This document shows, piece by piece, positions 32,276 through 41,965 of a stretch of DNA of 64,000 bases; the stretch's first letter is position 1, and each line of letters starts with the position of its first letter. The stretch spans positions 1 to 64,000 of the forward strand of contig NZ_JXYH01000006.1 in NCBI RefSeq assembly GCF_001262635.1, written 5' to 3'. The notes below the pieces were generated by a model, which was given only the letters and a program-made list of their open reading frames with translations, searched no databases and was not told the DNA's origin. The stretch is from Aestuariivita boseongensis (GTDB taxonomy: Bacteria > Pseudomonadota > Alphaproteobacteria > Rhodobacterales > Rhodobacteraceae). The position numbers were made by a program, and so were the translations under genes.

Positions 32276-33240
32276 TGCGCGCGGCGCTTGCCGCAACGTT
32301 TCTGTCGCTCGCCGGGCCTGCCCTGGCGAGCGATTTTTCTTTGGCCTTGCCGGTGGACTGCACGCTGGGTGAGACCTGTTACATCCAGCAATACATGGAC
32401 CGCGACCCAGGCCCCGGCGCGCAGGATTTCACCTGTGGGACGCTGAGCTATGACGGCCATCGCGGAACGGATTTTGCCCTGCCAACGCGCGCGGATATGG
32501 AGGCGGGCGTGGATGTTCTGGCCGCAGCCTCGGGCACGGTTCTGGGCCGGCGCGACGGGGTGGAGGATGCGCCCTTTACCCCCGACCGGGCCGAAGAGAT
32601 CGCAGGCCGGGAATGCGGCAATGGCGTTGTGCTGGATCATGGCGGTGGCTGGGTCACGCAATATTGTCACCTGCGCCGTGGCAGCGTCACGGTCGCACCG
32701 GGCCAGCGGGTCGAGGTCGGCCACAGGCTGGGCCAGATCGGAATGAGCGGCAAGACGGAGTTCCCGCATCTGCATCTGAGCCTGCGCAAGGATGGCGCGG
32801 ATGTGGATCCGTTCGGACAAGCCCCCGAAGACCACTGCGACCTGTCCCCCACGGGCGATACCATGCTTTGGGCCCCGCCCCTGCCTTACGCGGCCGGCGG
32901 CATCCTCGATATCGGCTTTGCCGATGCCATCCCACGTTTTGACGACATCCAGGCGGGCAACGCGGATCGCGCGATCACGCCAAGCTCGCCCGCCTTCGTG
33001 ATTTTTGCCTTTGCCTTTGGCAGCCGCGCGGGCGACCGGATGATCCTGACCGTGACCGGCCCGAAAGGCGAGCTGATCCGGCATGAGGTCACGCTTGAGC
33101 GCACGCAGGCGCAACTGTTCCGCGCAGCGGGGCGTCAGATGCGCAGCCCCTGGCCTGCCGGCACCTATGAAGGCATCGCCACGATGCTGCGCGGGGACAC
33201 GGTGATCGACCAGGCGCGTGCGGTCATTCAGGTGGAGTAA
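32275..33240 (+). CDS. Secreted M23-family peptidase (peptidoglycan endopeptidase)
   Basis: A 321-residue protein with a signal peptide ([18 protein letters not shown]). The LytM/M23 zinc motifs are present: YDGHRGTDFALP for the H-x3-D ligands and FPHLHLSLR for the H-x-H ligand, with NGVVLDHGGGWVTQYCHL between. It likely cuts peptidoglycan cross-links in the periplasm. The C-terminal 100 residues form an additional beta-rich domain. ATG at 32275 overlaps the clpA stop by 1 bp; the open frame extending into clpA is not the real start. Confidence 0.88.
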   Translation: MRAALAATFLSLAGPALASDFSLALPVDCTLGETCYIQQYMDRDPGPGAQDFTCGTLSYDGHRGTDFALPTRADMEAGVDVLAAASGTVLGRRDGVEDAPFTPDRAEEIAGRECGNGVVLDHGGGWVTQYCHLRRGSVTVAPGQRVEVGHRLGQIGMSGKTEFPHLHLSLRKDGADVDPFGQAPEDHCDLSPTGDTMLWAPPLPYAAGGILDIGFADAIPRFDDIQAGNADRAITPSSPAFVIFAFAFGSRAGDRMILTVTGPKGELIRHEVTLERTQAQLFRAAGRQMRSPWPAGTYEGIATMLRGDTVIDQARAVIQVE

Positions 33241-33246
33241 GCGGGC

Positions 33247-35016
33247 TCAGCGTTCGGTCAGTTTCAACTCGATCCGCCGGTTCTGCGCACGCGCCTCCGC
33301 GGTATCGGCAGGGTTCAGCGGCTGAAATTCCCCAAATCCGTTCGCCGCAAGACGGTTAGGCGGAATGCCCAGATCGCTGACCATGTAACGCACGACCGAC
33401 AGGGCACGGGCCTGGCTGAGCTCCCAGTTGTCGGCGAACTGGCCGAACCCGGACAAGGGTGTGTTATCGGTATGGCCGTCGACACGGATCAGCCAGTCGA
33501 TATCTTCAGGGATGTCATCGGCGATGTCGCGCAGGATGCCCGCGATGCTTTCAATCTCGGCCCGGCCTGCGGCTGACAGATCGGCGCTGGCCGGGTCAAA
33601 CAGCACCTCGGACGAGAACACGAAGCGGTCGCCCACGATGCGAACACGGTCCTGTCCGCTGAGAACCTCGCGCAGGCGGCCAAAGAATTCCGACCGGTAC
33701 TGCTCAAGATCCTGGGCCTGGGCGGCCAGTTCGGCGGCCTCTTTCTCAAGCCGGATGCGTTCGGCCTCTTCCAGCTGGCGGCGGCGGCGTTCTTCTGCGG
33801 CCGCACGGGCCAAAGCCGCGTTCAGGTCAGAACCCAGACTTTCCAACTGGATCTGCGCGGCGGCATCGCGCGCTTCGGCATCATCCAACAATGCCTGGAG
33901 AGATCCCAGCTGCGTGCGCAGTGCCGCGACCTGCTGGTTCAGAAGCGCCATCTCGCGCTGCGCCTCGGCTGATGTGGCCTCCTCCTCCGACAGGGCGGCA
34001 TTGGCGGCGGCCAGAAGCGCGGCGCGTTCTTCGGCGCGGGTCATCTGGCGCTCGGCCTCGGCCTGGGCCGCTTCCTGCGCGGCGAGGGCCGAGATCAGAC
34101 GTTGACGCAAGGCGTCCTGATCGGACAGGGCCGTCTGCAGCTCTTCCGAGGTTGCTTCGGCCTGGGTCAGCGCCGCCAGAAGGCGCGCGTCCAGATCGTC
34201 ACGCGCGGCCTCTGCCGCGGCCAGAAGGGTCAGCGTATCTTCCGCGCGCTGGCGCTGTTCTTCCAGCGCCAGGGTCATGGCTGTCAGTTCCGCGTCGGCG
34301 TTCTGCAGCCGCGCGCGCAGGGCTTCGGCGGCGGCGGCTTCGGCCAGGCGGGCGGCTTCCTCATCGCTTAGCTGGGTTTCCAGATCGCTGATACGGCTTT
34401 GCGCATCGGCCTTATCGGCCTGCAGATCTGCAACCAGCGCTTCCAGTGCCTCGCGCCGGGCGGCGGCAAGACGCGCGGCCTCGGCCTGCGCGTCGATTTC
34501 GGAGCGGGTCTGCGCAAGGGCCAGGTTCAGCGCCTCCTGTTCGCTGATCAGGCTGTCACGCTCGGCCTCTAGATCGGCAATTGTACCCAGCGCGCGGTCC
34601 TGATCGGCCAGAAGGGCCGCGACCTGCGCTTCGAAACTGGTGATGCGCGTCTGTGCGTCGGCCAGCGCGGCATCCTGTTCGGCGCGTTGGGCCTGAAGCG
34701 ACGCGATCAGCGAGGATTGCTGTGCCAGTTCCGACTGCGCATCGCTGAGCGTGGCCGACAACGCGCCCACCCGGTCTTCCAACTGTTCGGCCCGGCGTTC
34801 TTCCAACCCCAAAGCGCGGGCCAATGCGGAGACTTCGGCGCTGAGCGCGTTCAATTCGTTTTCCTGCCCCGAGATCGTTTCGCGCAGCACGAATTGCACA
34901 ATCATGAAGATCGTCAGCACGAACATCAAAACCAGCAGAAGGCCCGTCATGGCATCGACGAACCCGGGCCAGATCGACGCCTGAAAGCGCTGTCCTGTGC
35001 GCCGGGAAAGCGCCAT
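33247..35016 (-). CDS. MotB/OmpA-domain protein with a long periplasmic coiled coil
   Basis: A 589-residue protein with a short cytosolic N-terminus, one membrane helix (FVDAMTGLLLVLMFVLTIFM), a coiled coil of about 350 residues rich in Ala, Gln, Glu and Leu, and a C-terminal OmpA peptidoglycan-binding domain (LIRVDGHTDNTPLSG, then WELSQARALSVVRYM and NRRIELKL). Asp21 at the start of the helix matches the proton-carrying Asp of MotB. It forms a stator-like pair with the ExbB/MotA-like gene 3 bp upstream. The pair probably uses proton flow to act on the cell wall, but its target is unknown; the coiled coil is far longer than in MotB or TolR. Confidence 0.8.
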   Translation of the reverse strand: MALSRRTGQRFQASIWPGFVDAMTGLLLVLMFVLTIFMIVQFVLRETISGQENELNALSAEVSALARALGLEERRAEQLEDRVGALSATLSDAQSELAQQSSLIASLQAQRAEQDAALADAQTRITSFEAQVAALLADQDRALGTIADLEAERDSLISEQEALNLALAQTRSEIDAQAEAARLAAARREALEALVADLQADKADAQSRISDLETQLSDEEAARLAEAAAAEALRARLQNADAELTAMTLALEEQRQRAEDTLTLLAAAEAARDDLDARLLAALTQAEATSEELQTALSDQDALRQRLISALAAQEAAQAEAERQMTRAEERAALLAAANAALSEEEATSAEAQREMALLNQQVAALRTQLGSLQALLDDAEARDAAAQIQLESLGSDLNAALARAAAEERRRRQLEEAERIRLEKEAAELAAQAQDLEQYRSEFFGRLREVLSGQDRVRIVGDRFVFSSEVLFDPASADLSAAGRAEIESIAGILRDIADDIPEDIDWLIRVDGHTDNTPLSGFGQFADNWELSQARALSVVRYMVSDLGIPPNRLAANGFGEFQPLNPADTAEARAQNRRIELKLTER

Positions 35017-35019
35017 GGC

Positions 35020-36210
35020 TTACCCCTCCTCGTTCGGGCGCAGGGGGCGCACGCGTCGCGGCTCGGATTTCGTATTGGCGAACATCTGCACCGCGCTTTC
35101 GATTTCCTTGTGCAGCACCGCCAGTGTTTCCTGACGACCTGCCGAGATCTCTTCCAGAATGCGCAGCATCTGCACGTCGATCGACCGCAGGCGCATGCGG
35201 CTTTCCGCGTCGATCCCGTCGCCGCCGGTATTTTCCAGCGCTTCGATCAGGCGTTCCTGACCGTCGACCATCCGGTTCAGCGCCTGGGCGGTATCCGCAT
35301 CGCCCTCCATTTTCGCAACCAGCCCATTCATCGCGTCGGTCAGCTGACCCAAGCGGGTCTCCAGCATGCCCAGATTGACGTCCGATTGCGTGAACATCTG
35401 GGTCAGCGTGTCCATCTGCACGCTCATCTGATCCAGCACGGCGGCGACGGCGCTGGTGTCCTGCGTGCCCTCCTCGCCCGAGGCGAAGCCCACCCGCGTG
35501 ATGGAGGACAGCCATTCCTCAAGCTCGCGATAAAAGCGGTTCTGGCCGTGGCTTGCAAAAAGTTCCAGCAGGCCGACGATCAGCGATCCGGCCAGACCCA
35601 GAAGCGAAGACGCGAAGGCAACGCCCATTCCACCCAGCTGGGATTCCAGTCCGGTCATCAGGCGGTTGAAGACCTCGACACCCTCTTCCCCCTCTTGCGG
35701 GGCCAGGCTGCGGATGGTGTCGACAACGGCCGGAACAGTGGTGGCAAGGCCATAGAACGTGCCCAGAAGGCCAAGGAAAATCAAAAGGTTGACGATATAG
35801 CGCGTGATTTCCCGCGCCTCGTCGATGCGCTGTGCGACGGAATCGAGGATCGACCTTGAAGAGGTCGCATTGATCTGCATCCGCGCGCCACGGGACCGCA
35901 GAAGACTGGCTAGCGGGGCCAGCAAGCGCGGCGCCTTCCCGTCAGGCGCGGTTTCGGTCGCGGCAAAGCTTTCGATCCAGCGTACCGACCCGATCAATGT
36001 GATCACCTGCCAGAAACAGGCCAAGACACCGATGATGAATACAAAAAAGATGAAGGAATTCAGGTATGGGTTCGCCTCGAACACCGGCAGCACGCGGGGC
36101 AAGGCCAGAAAGGCCCCGGCCCCGGACAGGCCCAGCACCAGCAGCATGGTCACGATCTGCCGGATCGGTTGTGAAAACTGAGGCCGCGCCTCACGGGTTG
36201 GGTTCACCAT
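35020..36210 (-). CDS. MotA/TolQ/ExbB-like proton-channel protein
   Basis: A 396-residue membrane protein. Two N-terminal helices (about residues 18-40 and 51-74) precede a cytosolic loop, and two more (IVNLLIFLGLLGTFYGLATT and GMGVAFASSLLGLAGSLIVG) carry the MotA/TolQ/ExbB channel signature. A helical cytosolic tail of about 180 residues follows (LDQMSVQMDTLTQMFTQSD). The long tail distinguishes it from TolQ and ExbB. It is cotranscribed with the MotB-like gene. No flagellar, Tol or TonB genes are nearby. Confidence 0.82.
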   Translation of the reverse strand: MVNPTREARPQFSQPIRQIVTMLLVLGLSGAGAFLALPRVLPVFEANPYLNSFIFFVFIIGVLACFWQVITLIGSVRWIESFAATETAPDGKAPRLLAPLASLLRSRGARMQINATSSRSILDSVAQRIDEAREITRYIVNLLIFLGLLGTFYGLATTVPAVVDTIRSLAPQEGEEGVEVFNRLMTGLESQLGGMGVAFASSLLGLAGSLIVGLLELFASHGQNRFYRELEEWLSSITRVGFASGEEGTQDTSAVAAVLDQMSVQMDTLTQMFTQSDVNLGMLETRLGQLTDAMNGLVAKMEGDADTAQALNRMVDGQERLIEALENTGGDGIDAESRMRLRSIDVQMLRILEEISAGRQETLAVLHKEIESAVQMFANTKSEPRRVRPLRPNEEG

Positions 36211-36278
36211 TGGCCCCTGCCTGAACCTCGTCTGCTCTGGGCGTCACAGTATCGTCAAAGCCCAGCGCCGCCAAGGTA

Positions 36279-36809
36279 TTATGCCGTAATCTCCCGCACG
36301 CGGGCCGCCAGCCAGTCCAGATCCGGATCATGCAGCCCGATCTCGTGCAGATGAGAGGCTGTGTTGTACAGATATTCGGTGTTGGGACCCCTGCCCCCTA
36401 CTGCATGGGCGATGATGTGGGCCTGGTCTTCCAACGGAAGGCCGCCGCAATATTGCACGTGGTCGGTATCGACCACATAGGTCACGGCGGTCACGGTGCG
36501 CCCATCTTCGAAATGAATTTCAAGATCGCGTTCGATATAGGCCGACGAGATCAGCTCGCGCTCGCGCAGATAGTCCAGCGTCTGGGCCTCGACCCCGGGC
36601 GCCACCCGCATGGCCATACCCCGGCAGCTGGCCCCGTCAACGGGATCAAGCGCAAGGACAAGGCCCGGTTTTTCTTCGGTGCCGCGATGATGGATCGAGG
36701 ACATGCAGAAGGACCGCGCGTAGCCCGGCAGCGTGGCCACGCGCATCTCGGCCACGTCGAAACCGGGGTTCCACAGCAGCGATCCGTATCCGAATACCCA
36801 CATGGTCAT
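36279..36809 (-). CDS. ChaC-like gamma-glutamylcyclotransferase
   Basis: A 176-residue protein with the gamma-glutamylcyclotransferase fold: VFGYGSLLWNPGF at the start forms the substrate loop, and RERELISSAYIERD holds the catalytic Glu. ChaC-type enzymes cleave glutathione to 5-oxoproline and Cys-Gly. The start at 36809 has AAGGA 8 nt upstream; an in-frame ATG at 36803 is also possible. It is divergent from the DUF2125 gene and 68 bp upstream of the ExbB-like gene on the same strand. Confidence 0.88.
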   Translation of the reverse strand: MTMWVFGYGSLLWNPGFDVAEMRVATLPGYARSFCMSSIHHRGTEEKPGLVLALDPVDGASCRGMAMRVAPGVEAQTLDYLRERELISSAYIERDLEIHFEDGRTVTAVTYVVDTDHVQYCGGLPLEDQAHIIAHAVGGRGPNTEYLYNTASHLHEIGLHDPDLDWLAARVREITA

Positions 36810-36874
36810 GGCGACTGGTCCTTCATTCCGTGGGCCTGTAAACACCAAACGCAAAGCTTGCGAAAGGGCATGCG

Positions 36875-37876
36875 GTGATTGGTCTTGTCAAATGGGTGCT
36901 TGGGGCTGTTCTGGCATGGTCGCTCTATTGGGCCGGGGCCGGATGGTGGATGCAATCGAACATCGCCAACTGGTTTGCGCTGCAAGAGGCGCGCGGATGG
37001 CAGGCCGATTACGCCGATCTGGGTCTGGGCGGCTTTCCCGCGCGCCATGTGACGACAATTGACGCGCCCGCGCTGGCCGATCCCGCGACGGGTACCGCCT
37101 GGCAGGCGCAACGGCTTGAGATCGACAGCCGCGCGATCTGGCCCGGCCACGTGACGCTGCGCTTTGCCGATGCGCCACAGCGTCTGTCCTATTTCGACCA
37201 GACGCTCATGCTGATGACCCAAGATATGGCTGCCGATCTGCGCCTGCATCCCGGTCTGGCGCTTGAGCTGGAGCATCTGTCGCTGACCTCGGGCCCCTGG
37301 TCGATGGAGGAAGAGGGCGAGCCGCTGGCGCGGGCGGACACGCTGGTACTGTCCAAAGCGCAGCAGCAAACGCCCGAGGTCTATGACATCACCCTGCGCG
37401 CCCAAGCCTTCGCCCCCGGCGAACGCCTGCGTCGCGTGGCCGAGATGACGCAGACATTGCCCGAAACCTTCGACACGCTTGAACTGGAAGCGACAATCAC
37501 CTGGGACAAGCCCTGGGACCGTGGCGCGATTGAGACCGCGCGGCCCCAGCCCCGCCATGTGAAGCTGCGGCTCGCTGACGCGAAATGGGGTGCGCTGCGC
37601 CTGCTTGCGGCGGGGGAGTTTACCGTCGATCAGGCGGGCATTCCCGATGGCACGATTACGATCAAGGCCGAGAACTGGCGCGAGATGCTGGCGATTGCGC
37701 GCGAGGCCGGCGTGCTGCCCGAACAGGCTTACGGCCCGGCAGAGCGGACGCTGCGCATGCTGGAAGGGTTGGGCGGCAATCCCAATGCGCTGGATTTGCG
37801 GCTGAACCTGCGAGGCGGCGCGGTGGCGCTGGGGCCGATCCCGCTGGGCCCTGCCCCGCGTCTGGTCCTGCGCTAA
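36875..37876 (+). CDS. DUF2125 family exported protein
   Basis: A 333-residue DUF2125 protein with an N-terminal membrane anchor or signal (VKWVLGAVLAWSLYWAGAGWWM). The remainder is predicted beta-rich, with repeated patterns such as GWQADYADLGLGGFPARH and VTLRFADAPQRLSYF. It is likely periplasmic; the function is unknown. The start is GTG at 36875, since the nearby ATG at 36869 runs into a stop. The 3' end overlaps the convergent extensin gene by 4 bp. Confidence 0.8.
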   Translation: MIGLVKWVLGAVLAWSLYWAGAGWWMQSNIANWFALQEARGWQADYADLGLGGFPARHVTTIDAPALADPATGTAWQAQRLEIDSRAIWPGHVTLRFADAPQRLSYFDQTLMLMTQDMAADLRLHPGLALELEHLSLTSGPWSMEEEGEPLARADTLVLSKAQQQTPEVYDITLRAQAFAPGERLRRVAEMTQTLPETFDTLELEATITWDKPWDRGAIETARPQPRHVKLRLADAKWGALRLLAAGEFTVDQAGIPDGTITIKAENWREMLAIAREAGVLPEQAYGPAERTLRMLEGLGGNPNALDLRLNLRGGAVALGPIPLGPAPRLVLR

Positions 37877-38688
37877 CGGCAGAACGGCCCGGACCGGTAT
37901 TTTGCCGTGTCGAAATGGAAGTGATCGCGGTGGAAACGGTCGCTATCGGGGCCCAGAACAGTGCCGAAAGGCCCGCAGGCGGTGCGGTGCATCTTGCGCA
38001 TCGCGGTGCGGAACCCGCGTGCGTCCCAATGGTTCAAGACGGTGATGACCTGCCCGTCATCCATCCGAAACCCGGAAATATCAATCGCGCGCCCCTTGCC
38101 ATGTTCCGAAATGCGCGCGCCAGGCTGGTTGTTCCGCGTCCGGCAGGCGTAATGCGCCGCGACGCGCAATTCGACCAGCCGCCCCTTTGACCGCAAGGCG
38201 GGCTTGGCGCCGTTATTGACCCAGCGGTTCAGCGCCTTTGCGGTGTTGCAATCCATCAGGGCCTGTTGGCTCAGCGCCACGCCCGAGACGGATTTGACCC
38301 GCACCGCATCCTCGATCCCGCAACCGGGAATGCGACCGGGGACGAAACCGACGACCTCGCCCTGAATGTCGGTGCTTTCACACACCATGCCGCGCCGCGC
38401 CTGGCGTTTGCGCGACATGGCTTCGCGGATCACCGACGGGGGCCGAAGATTGGGGCGGAAGGACTGCACCGGAGCCAGCAGCGCAAGCGTGCCGCGGCTT
38501 GAAGCGGACGCGATCTGTTCTGAAACGGGCCGCGCCCTGGGCCGGACCAAGGGCTCAGTCGGCAGCAATACGATGCCTGGGTGGTTGAGGACGCGCGGTT
38601 GTGGGCGCAGCGATGTGTCCGGGGCCTTGGCCAGAACCGGGCTGACCAACAATACGGTCAGCAGGCCCAGCCAAGCCCGGCGCATCAC
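37873..38688 (-). CDS. Extensin-like family protein
   Basis: A 271-residue exported protein with a signal peptide ([20 protein letters not shown]), a Pro/Arg-rich linker, and the extensin-like C-terminal domain (about residues 100-271). The latter includes CGIEDAVRVKSVSG and the SEHGKGRAIDISGF motif, which resembles the zinc site of M15 D-Ala-D-Ala peptidases. It probably acts on the cell wall. Its start overlaps the tyrosine-pathway dehydrogenase gene upstream by 4 bp. Confidence 0.85.
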   Translation of the reverse strand: MMRRAWLGLLTVLLVSPVLAKAPDTSLRPQPRVLNHPGIVLLPTEPLVRPRARPVSEQIASASSRGTLALLAPVQSFRPNLRPPSVIREAMSRKRQARRGMVCESTDIQGEVVGFVPGRIPGCGIEDAVRVKSVSGVALSQQALMDCNTAKALNRWVNNGAKPALRSKGRLVELRVAAHYACRTRNNQPGARISEHGKGRAIDISGFRMDDGQVITVLNHWDARGFRTAMRKMHRTACGPFGTVLGPDSDRFHRDHFHFDTAKYRSGPFCR

Positions 38689-39602
38689 TTGCGCGCCCCG
38701 CTGCGGCCGAAATCCGGTGCGTCGGTGTCCTGCCCGGCTTCCACGATGCCGCGGCGAATGGCGCGGGTGCGGGTGAAATAGGCATGCAGGTGATCACCAT
38801 CGCCGGTGCGGATGGCGCGTTGCAGGGCAAAAAGCTCTTCGGTGAAGCGGCCCAGCACTTCCAAAGTCGCCTCTTTGTTGGTCATGAACACATCGCGCCA
38901 CATCGTGGGATCACTGGCCGCGATCCGAGTGAAATCGCGAAACCCCCCGGCCGAGAATTTGACCACTTCCTTATCCGACACCCGCCGAAAATCATCGGCC
39001 ACACCAACCATCGTGTAAGCGATCAGGTGCGGAATATGGCTGACCACGGCGCAAAGAAGATCGTGATGGCTGACCTCCATCCGTTCGGTGTTCGAGCCCA
39101 ACCCGTGCCAGAATTCCTCAAGCCGGGCGGTCGCGGCTTCATCGGCTCCGTGGGGCACAATCAGGCACCAGCGGTTGTCGAACAATTCGGCAAAGCCCGA
39201 TCGGGGGCCGGATTGTTCGGTACCGGCCATCGGGTGGGTGGGTACGAAATGCACACCGTCAGGAATATGCGGGCCGACCGCGTCGATCACGGACTGTTTA
39301 ACCGATCCAACGTCGCTGACGGTCGCCCCGGGCTTCAGGTGCGGTGCGATGTCTTTTGCGACGGCCCCCATGGCACCAATGGGCACGCAAAGAACAACAA
39401 GATCAGCGCCTTGCACCGCCTCAGCCGCGCTGTCCACCACGCGGTCGCACAGCCCGATCTCGCGCGCGGTCGCGCGGGTTTCTTCGGACCGGGCAAACCC
39501 CACGACTTCATTGGCAAGCCCGGCGCGCTTGATCGCCCAATACATGGACGAGGCAACCAGCCCCAGACCGATCAGCGCGACGCGGTCATAGATCACACTC
39601 AT
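38685..39602 (-). CDS. Prephenate/arogenate dehydrogenase
   Basis: This enzyme oxidatively decarboxylates prephenate or arogenate in tyrosine synthesis. The 305-residue protein has an N-terminal NAD(P)-binding motif ([20 protein letters not shown]), the [13 protein letters not shown] segment, [16 protein letters not shown] with the catalytic His, and [19 protein letters not shown]. Whether it prefers prephenate or arogenate (TyrA or TyrC) cannot be decided. It sits between hisC and the extensin gene, each overlapping by 4 bp (ATGA). HisC-type aminotransferases can also act on aromatic keto acids, which may explain the pairing. Confidence 0.92.
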   Translation of the reverse strand: MSVIYDRVALIGLGLVASSMYWAIKRAGLANEVVGFARSEETRATAREIGLCDRVVDSAAEAVQGADLVVLCVPIGAMGAVAKDIAPHLKPGATVSDVGSVKQSVIDAVGPHIPDGVHFVPTHPMAGTEQSGPRSGFAELFDNRWCLIVPHGADEAATARLEEFWHGLGSNTERMEVSHHDLLCAVVSHIPHLIAYTMVGVADDFRRVSDKEVVKFSAGGFRDFTRIAASDPTMWRDVFMTNKEATLEVLGRFTEELFALQRAIRTGDGDHLHAYFTRTRAIRRGIVEAGQDTDAPDFGRSGARK

Positions 39603-40675
39603 GCCGCCCCCTTGAAGCTGCGCAGCGCATCCAGAACGCGCGTGTTGTCTTCGGGGCGGCCCACGGTGATGCGCAGCGCCTCGGGAAAGCCATAGCCTTT
39701 GACGATGCGCACAAGGATCCCTTGCGATTTCAGATAGGCATCGGCGGCCAGCGCCTCGGCCTCGTCGGCGAAGCGGGCCAGGACGAAATTGGCAAAGCTT
39801 TCGTCGCAGGCGATGCCCAACTGATGCAATCCGCCGGTCAGGCGCGCGCGCTCATCCGCATTCACCTCGCGGCACCGATCGACAAAGGCCTGATCGCGCA
39901 CTGCGGCCTCGGCCCCGGCCAGCGCGACGCCCGACATATTGAACGGCCCGCGAATACGGTTGAGCACGTCGATGATCGCTTGCGGCGCATATCCCCAGCC
40001 CACGCGCAGACCGCCCAGGCCATAGATCTTCGAGAAGGTCCGCGTCATCACCACATTGTCGCGTTCCGCAACCATCGTCGCGCCGCCGTCATAGCCGTCG
40101 ACAAATTCCGCATAGGCCCCGTCCAGCACCAGAAGGCACTGATCCGGCAGACCATTGGTAAGCCGTTCGACGTCCGACTGCGGGATCATCGTGCCGGAGG
40201 GGTTGGCGGGATTGGCAAAATAAACCAACCGCGTGGCCGGCGTGACGGCATCCAGCAGCGCATCGACATCGACGGTGCGACCATCTTCCGCCGCGACAAC
40301 CGGGGTCGCCCCAGCCGCCAAAGCGATAATGCGATAGAGCGAGAAGCCGTGTTCGGGATACAGCACCTCATCCCCCGGCCCGGCATAGGCCATGGCCAGC
40401 AGCGTCAGGATTTCGTCCGAGCCGACGCCGATGATGATCTTCTCAGGATCCAGCCCATAGGTCTCGCCAATGGCTGCACGCAACGCGGCATGGTCGGTCG
40501 ACGGATAGCGATGCGCCTTCTGCGCGGCCTTCGCAATGGCCTCCACTGCCTTGTCGCTTGGGCCGAACGGATTTTCGTTCGACGACAGCTTCAGCGGATC
40601 GTCGATCCCGTCGATATGCGATGCGCCCCCCTGATAGAGCGCGATATCCATGATCCCTGGTTGTGGCGTGATCAT
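39599..40675 (-). CDS. hisC: Histidinol-phosphate aminotransferase
   Basis: A 358-residue PLP aminotransferase of histidine synthesis, often also active in phenylalanine/tyrosine synthesis. It has [14 protein letters not shown] at the N-terminus, [12 protein letters not shown], the strand [13 protein letters not shown], and [16 protein letters not shown] with the PLP lysine. Its length is normal. It is the first gene of an operon with the dehydrogenase and extensin genes. A 200-bp gap separates it from the divergent LpxR-like gene; I see no clear motif in that gap. Confidence 0.95.
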   Translation of the reverse strand: MITPQPGIMDIALYQGGASHIDGIDDPLKLSSNENPFGPSDKAVEAIAKAAQKAHRYPSTDHAALRAAIGETYGLDPEKIIIGVGSDEILTLLAMAYAGPGDEVLYPEHGFSLYRIIALAAGATPVVAAEDGRTVDVDALLDAVTPATRLVYFANPANPSGTMIPQSDVERLTNGLPDQCLLVLDGAYAEFVDGYDGGATMVAERDNVVMTRTFSKIYGLGGLRVGWGYAPQAIIDVLNRIRGPFNMSGVALAGAEAAVRDQAFVDRCREVNADERARLTGGLHQLGIACDESFANFVLARFADEAEALAADAYLKSQGILVRIVKGYGFPEALRITVGRPEDNTRVLDALRSFKGAA

Positions 40676-40876
40676 CTGTCTGGCTTTCCCTTGTTGCAGC
40701 CGGGTTTACCCTTGCCTTGCGGTGGTGACCAGCCTCAAGCACAGGCATTTGGGCCGGAGCATGTCAAAAAGATGGTCACGCCCATTTCAACTAAAGCCGT
40801 CTGTTGCATGTCAGCACTAGCCGCCCGGTTGTCTTTGGGGTTAGAAGCAAAGTGCCCGGGGGGGCACCAAGACGGG

Positions 40877-41866
40877 ATGGCACAAAAGATGCTTCGTTTG
40901 ATCGCGCTGGCGCTGTTCGCCGCGTTCGTGAGTTTTGCCCCTGCTGAGGCGACTGCCCAGACAGATCCGCGGTTCGAGTCGGTGCAAAAACGCAGCGGGC
41001 CTTTCGGCCTGATGGGCGGGCGGGAGCGTCTGGGTTATGGCCGTCTGACCACCAACGACATGTTCGGCGATGGCAAGGACCGCTGGCGCACCGGGTCGCT
41101 GACCACTTCGCGCGTCTGGGGCTATGGTTGGGATGGACGGGCCCCAAGCCGCTTTGGCGATCTGATCGAGCTGCGCCTGCAGGGGCAGATCATCGCGCCT
41201 GTCGATCTGGTGAACGTGAATCTGGCCGATCGCCCCTGGGCGGGGGCGCTTCAGGCGGGTCTGCATACGCATTTCATGATGGGTGAAGCGGATGTGTCGG
41301 TGGGCGGCGATCTGGTCGTTATCGGTCCGCAGACAAATCTGGACGATTTCCAGGACGCGCTGCACCAGTTGGTCAATGTCCGCTCCCCCAGCGATAACGT
41401 GCTGAACAACCAGATCGGCAATCGCATCCGCCCCACCCTGGTTGTGGAAGCAGGCCGCAGCTATGCCTGGTCAGACCGGTTCCGGTTCCGCCCCTTTGCC
41501 GAAGGGCGCGCGGGCGATGAAACACTGGTCCGCGTGGGCGCCGATCTGACCTTTGGCGTGATGGGCCTGGGCGAGCTTATGGTGCGCGAAAGCATCACGG
41601 GCCACCGCTACCGCGCAGTGAAGGGCGAAAACGAAGGCCTGTCCTTTGTGCTTGGCGCTGATATCGCCCATGTATTCGACAGCGTCTATCTCCCCGAGAA
41701 CCGGGGATACCAGCTGGTTGAAACCCGCGAGCGGGTCAGGCTGGGCGTGCAGTACCAGAACCAGGGCACGGGCCTGTTTTATGGTCTGACCTGGCTGGGC
41801 GAGGAATTCGTGGGCCAGACCGACGATCAGCTGGTCGGCTCACTGAAGCTGGATATCCGCTGGTAG
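40877..41866 (+). CDS. LpxR-like (DUF2219) outer-membrane protein
   Basis: A 329-residue protein with a signal peptide (MLRLIALALFAAFVSFAPAEATA after a short N-terminus) and alternating hydrophobic beta strands up to a C-terminal aromatic residue (LKLDIRW), as in outer-membrane barrels. Segments such as RERLGYGRLTTNDMFGDGKDRW and AGLHTHFMMGE match the LpxR family, which removes the 3'-acyloxyacyl chain of lipid A. Whether the catalytic residues are kept is unclear. ATG at 40877 is chosen, with 40889 as alternative; the open frame further upstream lies antisense to hisC. Confidence 0.78.
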   Translation: MAQKMLRLIALALFAAFVSFAPAEATAQTDPRFESVQKRSGPFGLMGGRERLGYGRLTTNDMFGDGKDRWRTGSLTTSRVWGYGWDGRAPSRFGDLIELRLQGQIIAPVDLVNVNLADRPWAGALQAGLHTHFMMGEADVSVGGDLVVIGPQTNLDDFQDALHQLVNVRSPSDNVLNNQIGNRIRPTLVVEAGRSYAWSDRFRFRPFAEGRAGDETLVRVGADLTFGVMGLGELMVRESITGHRYRAVKGENEGLSFVLGADIAHVFDSVYLPENRGYQLVETRERVRLGVQYQNQGTGLFYGLTWLGEEFVGQTDDQLVGSLKLDIRW

Positions 41867-41965
41867 GAAAAAATTTCGGCTGATTCGCAGGAAATGCTTT
41901 GCAGCGCGAATCACCTTTGTTAACCATTGGGTTACAAAAAGAATAAATAGGCAGGCATACAGGCA

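Noticed and set aside
33247..36210. MotA/MotB-like pair as part of a Zorya defence system
   Set aside because: There is no ZorC, ZorD or ZorE gene nearby, the long extension is on the MotB-like instead of the MotA-like partner, and the neighbours are housekeeping genes.
39722..40876. Long N-terminal extension of the LpxR-like protein
   Set aside because: This part is antisense to hisC; the signal peptide that an outer-membrane protein needs begins only after 40877.
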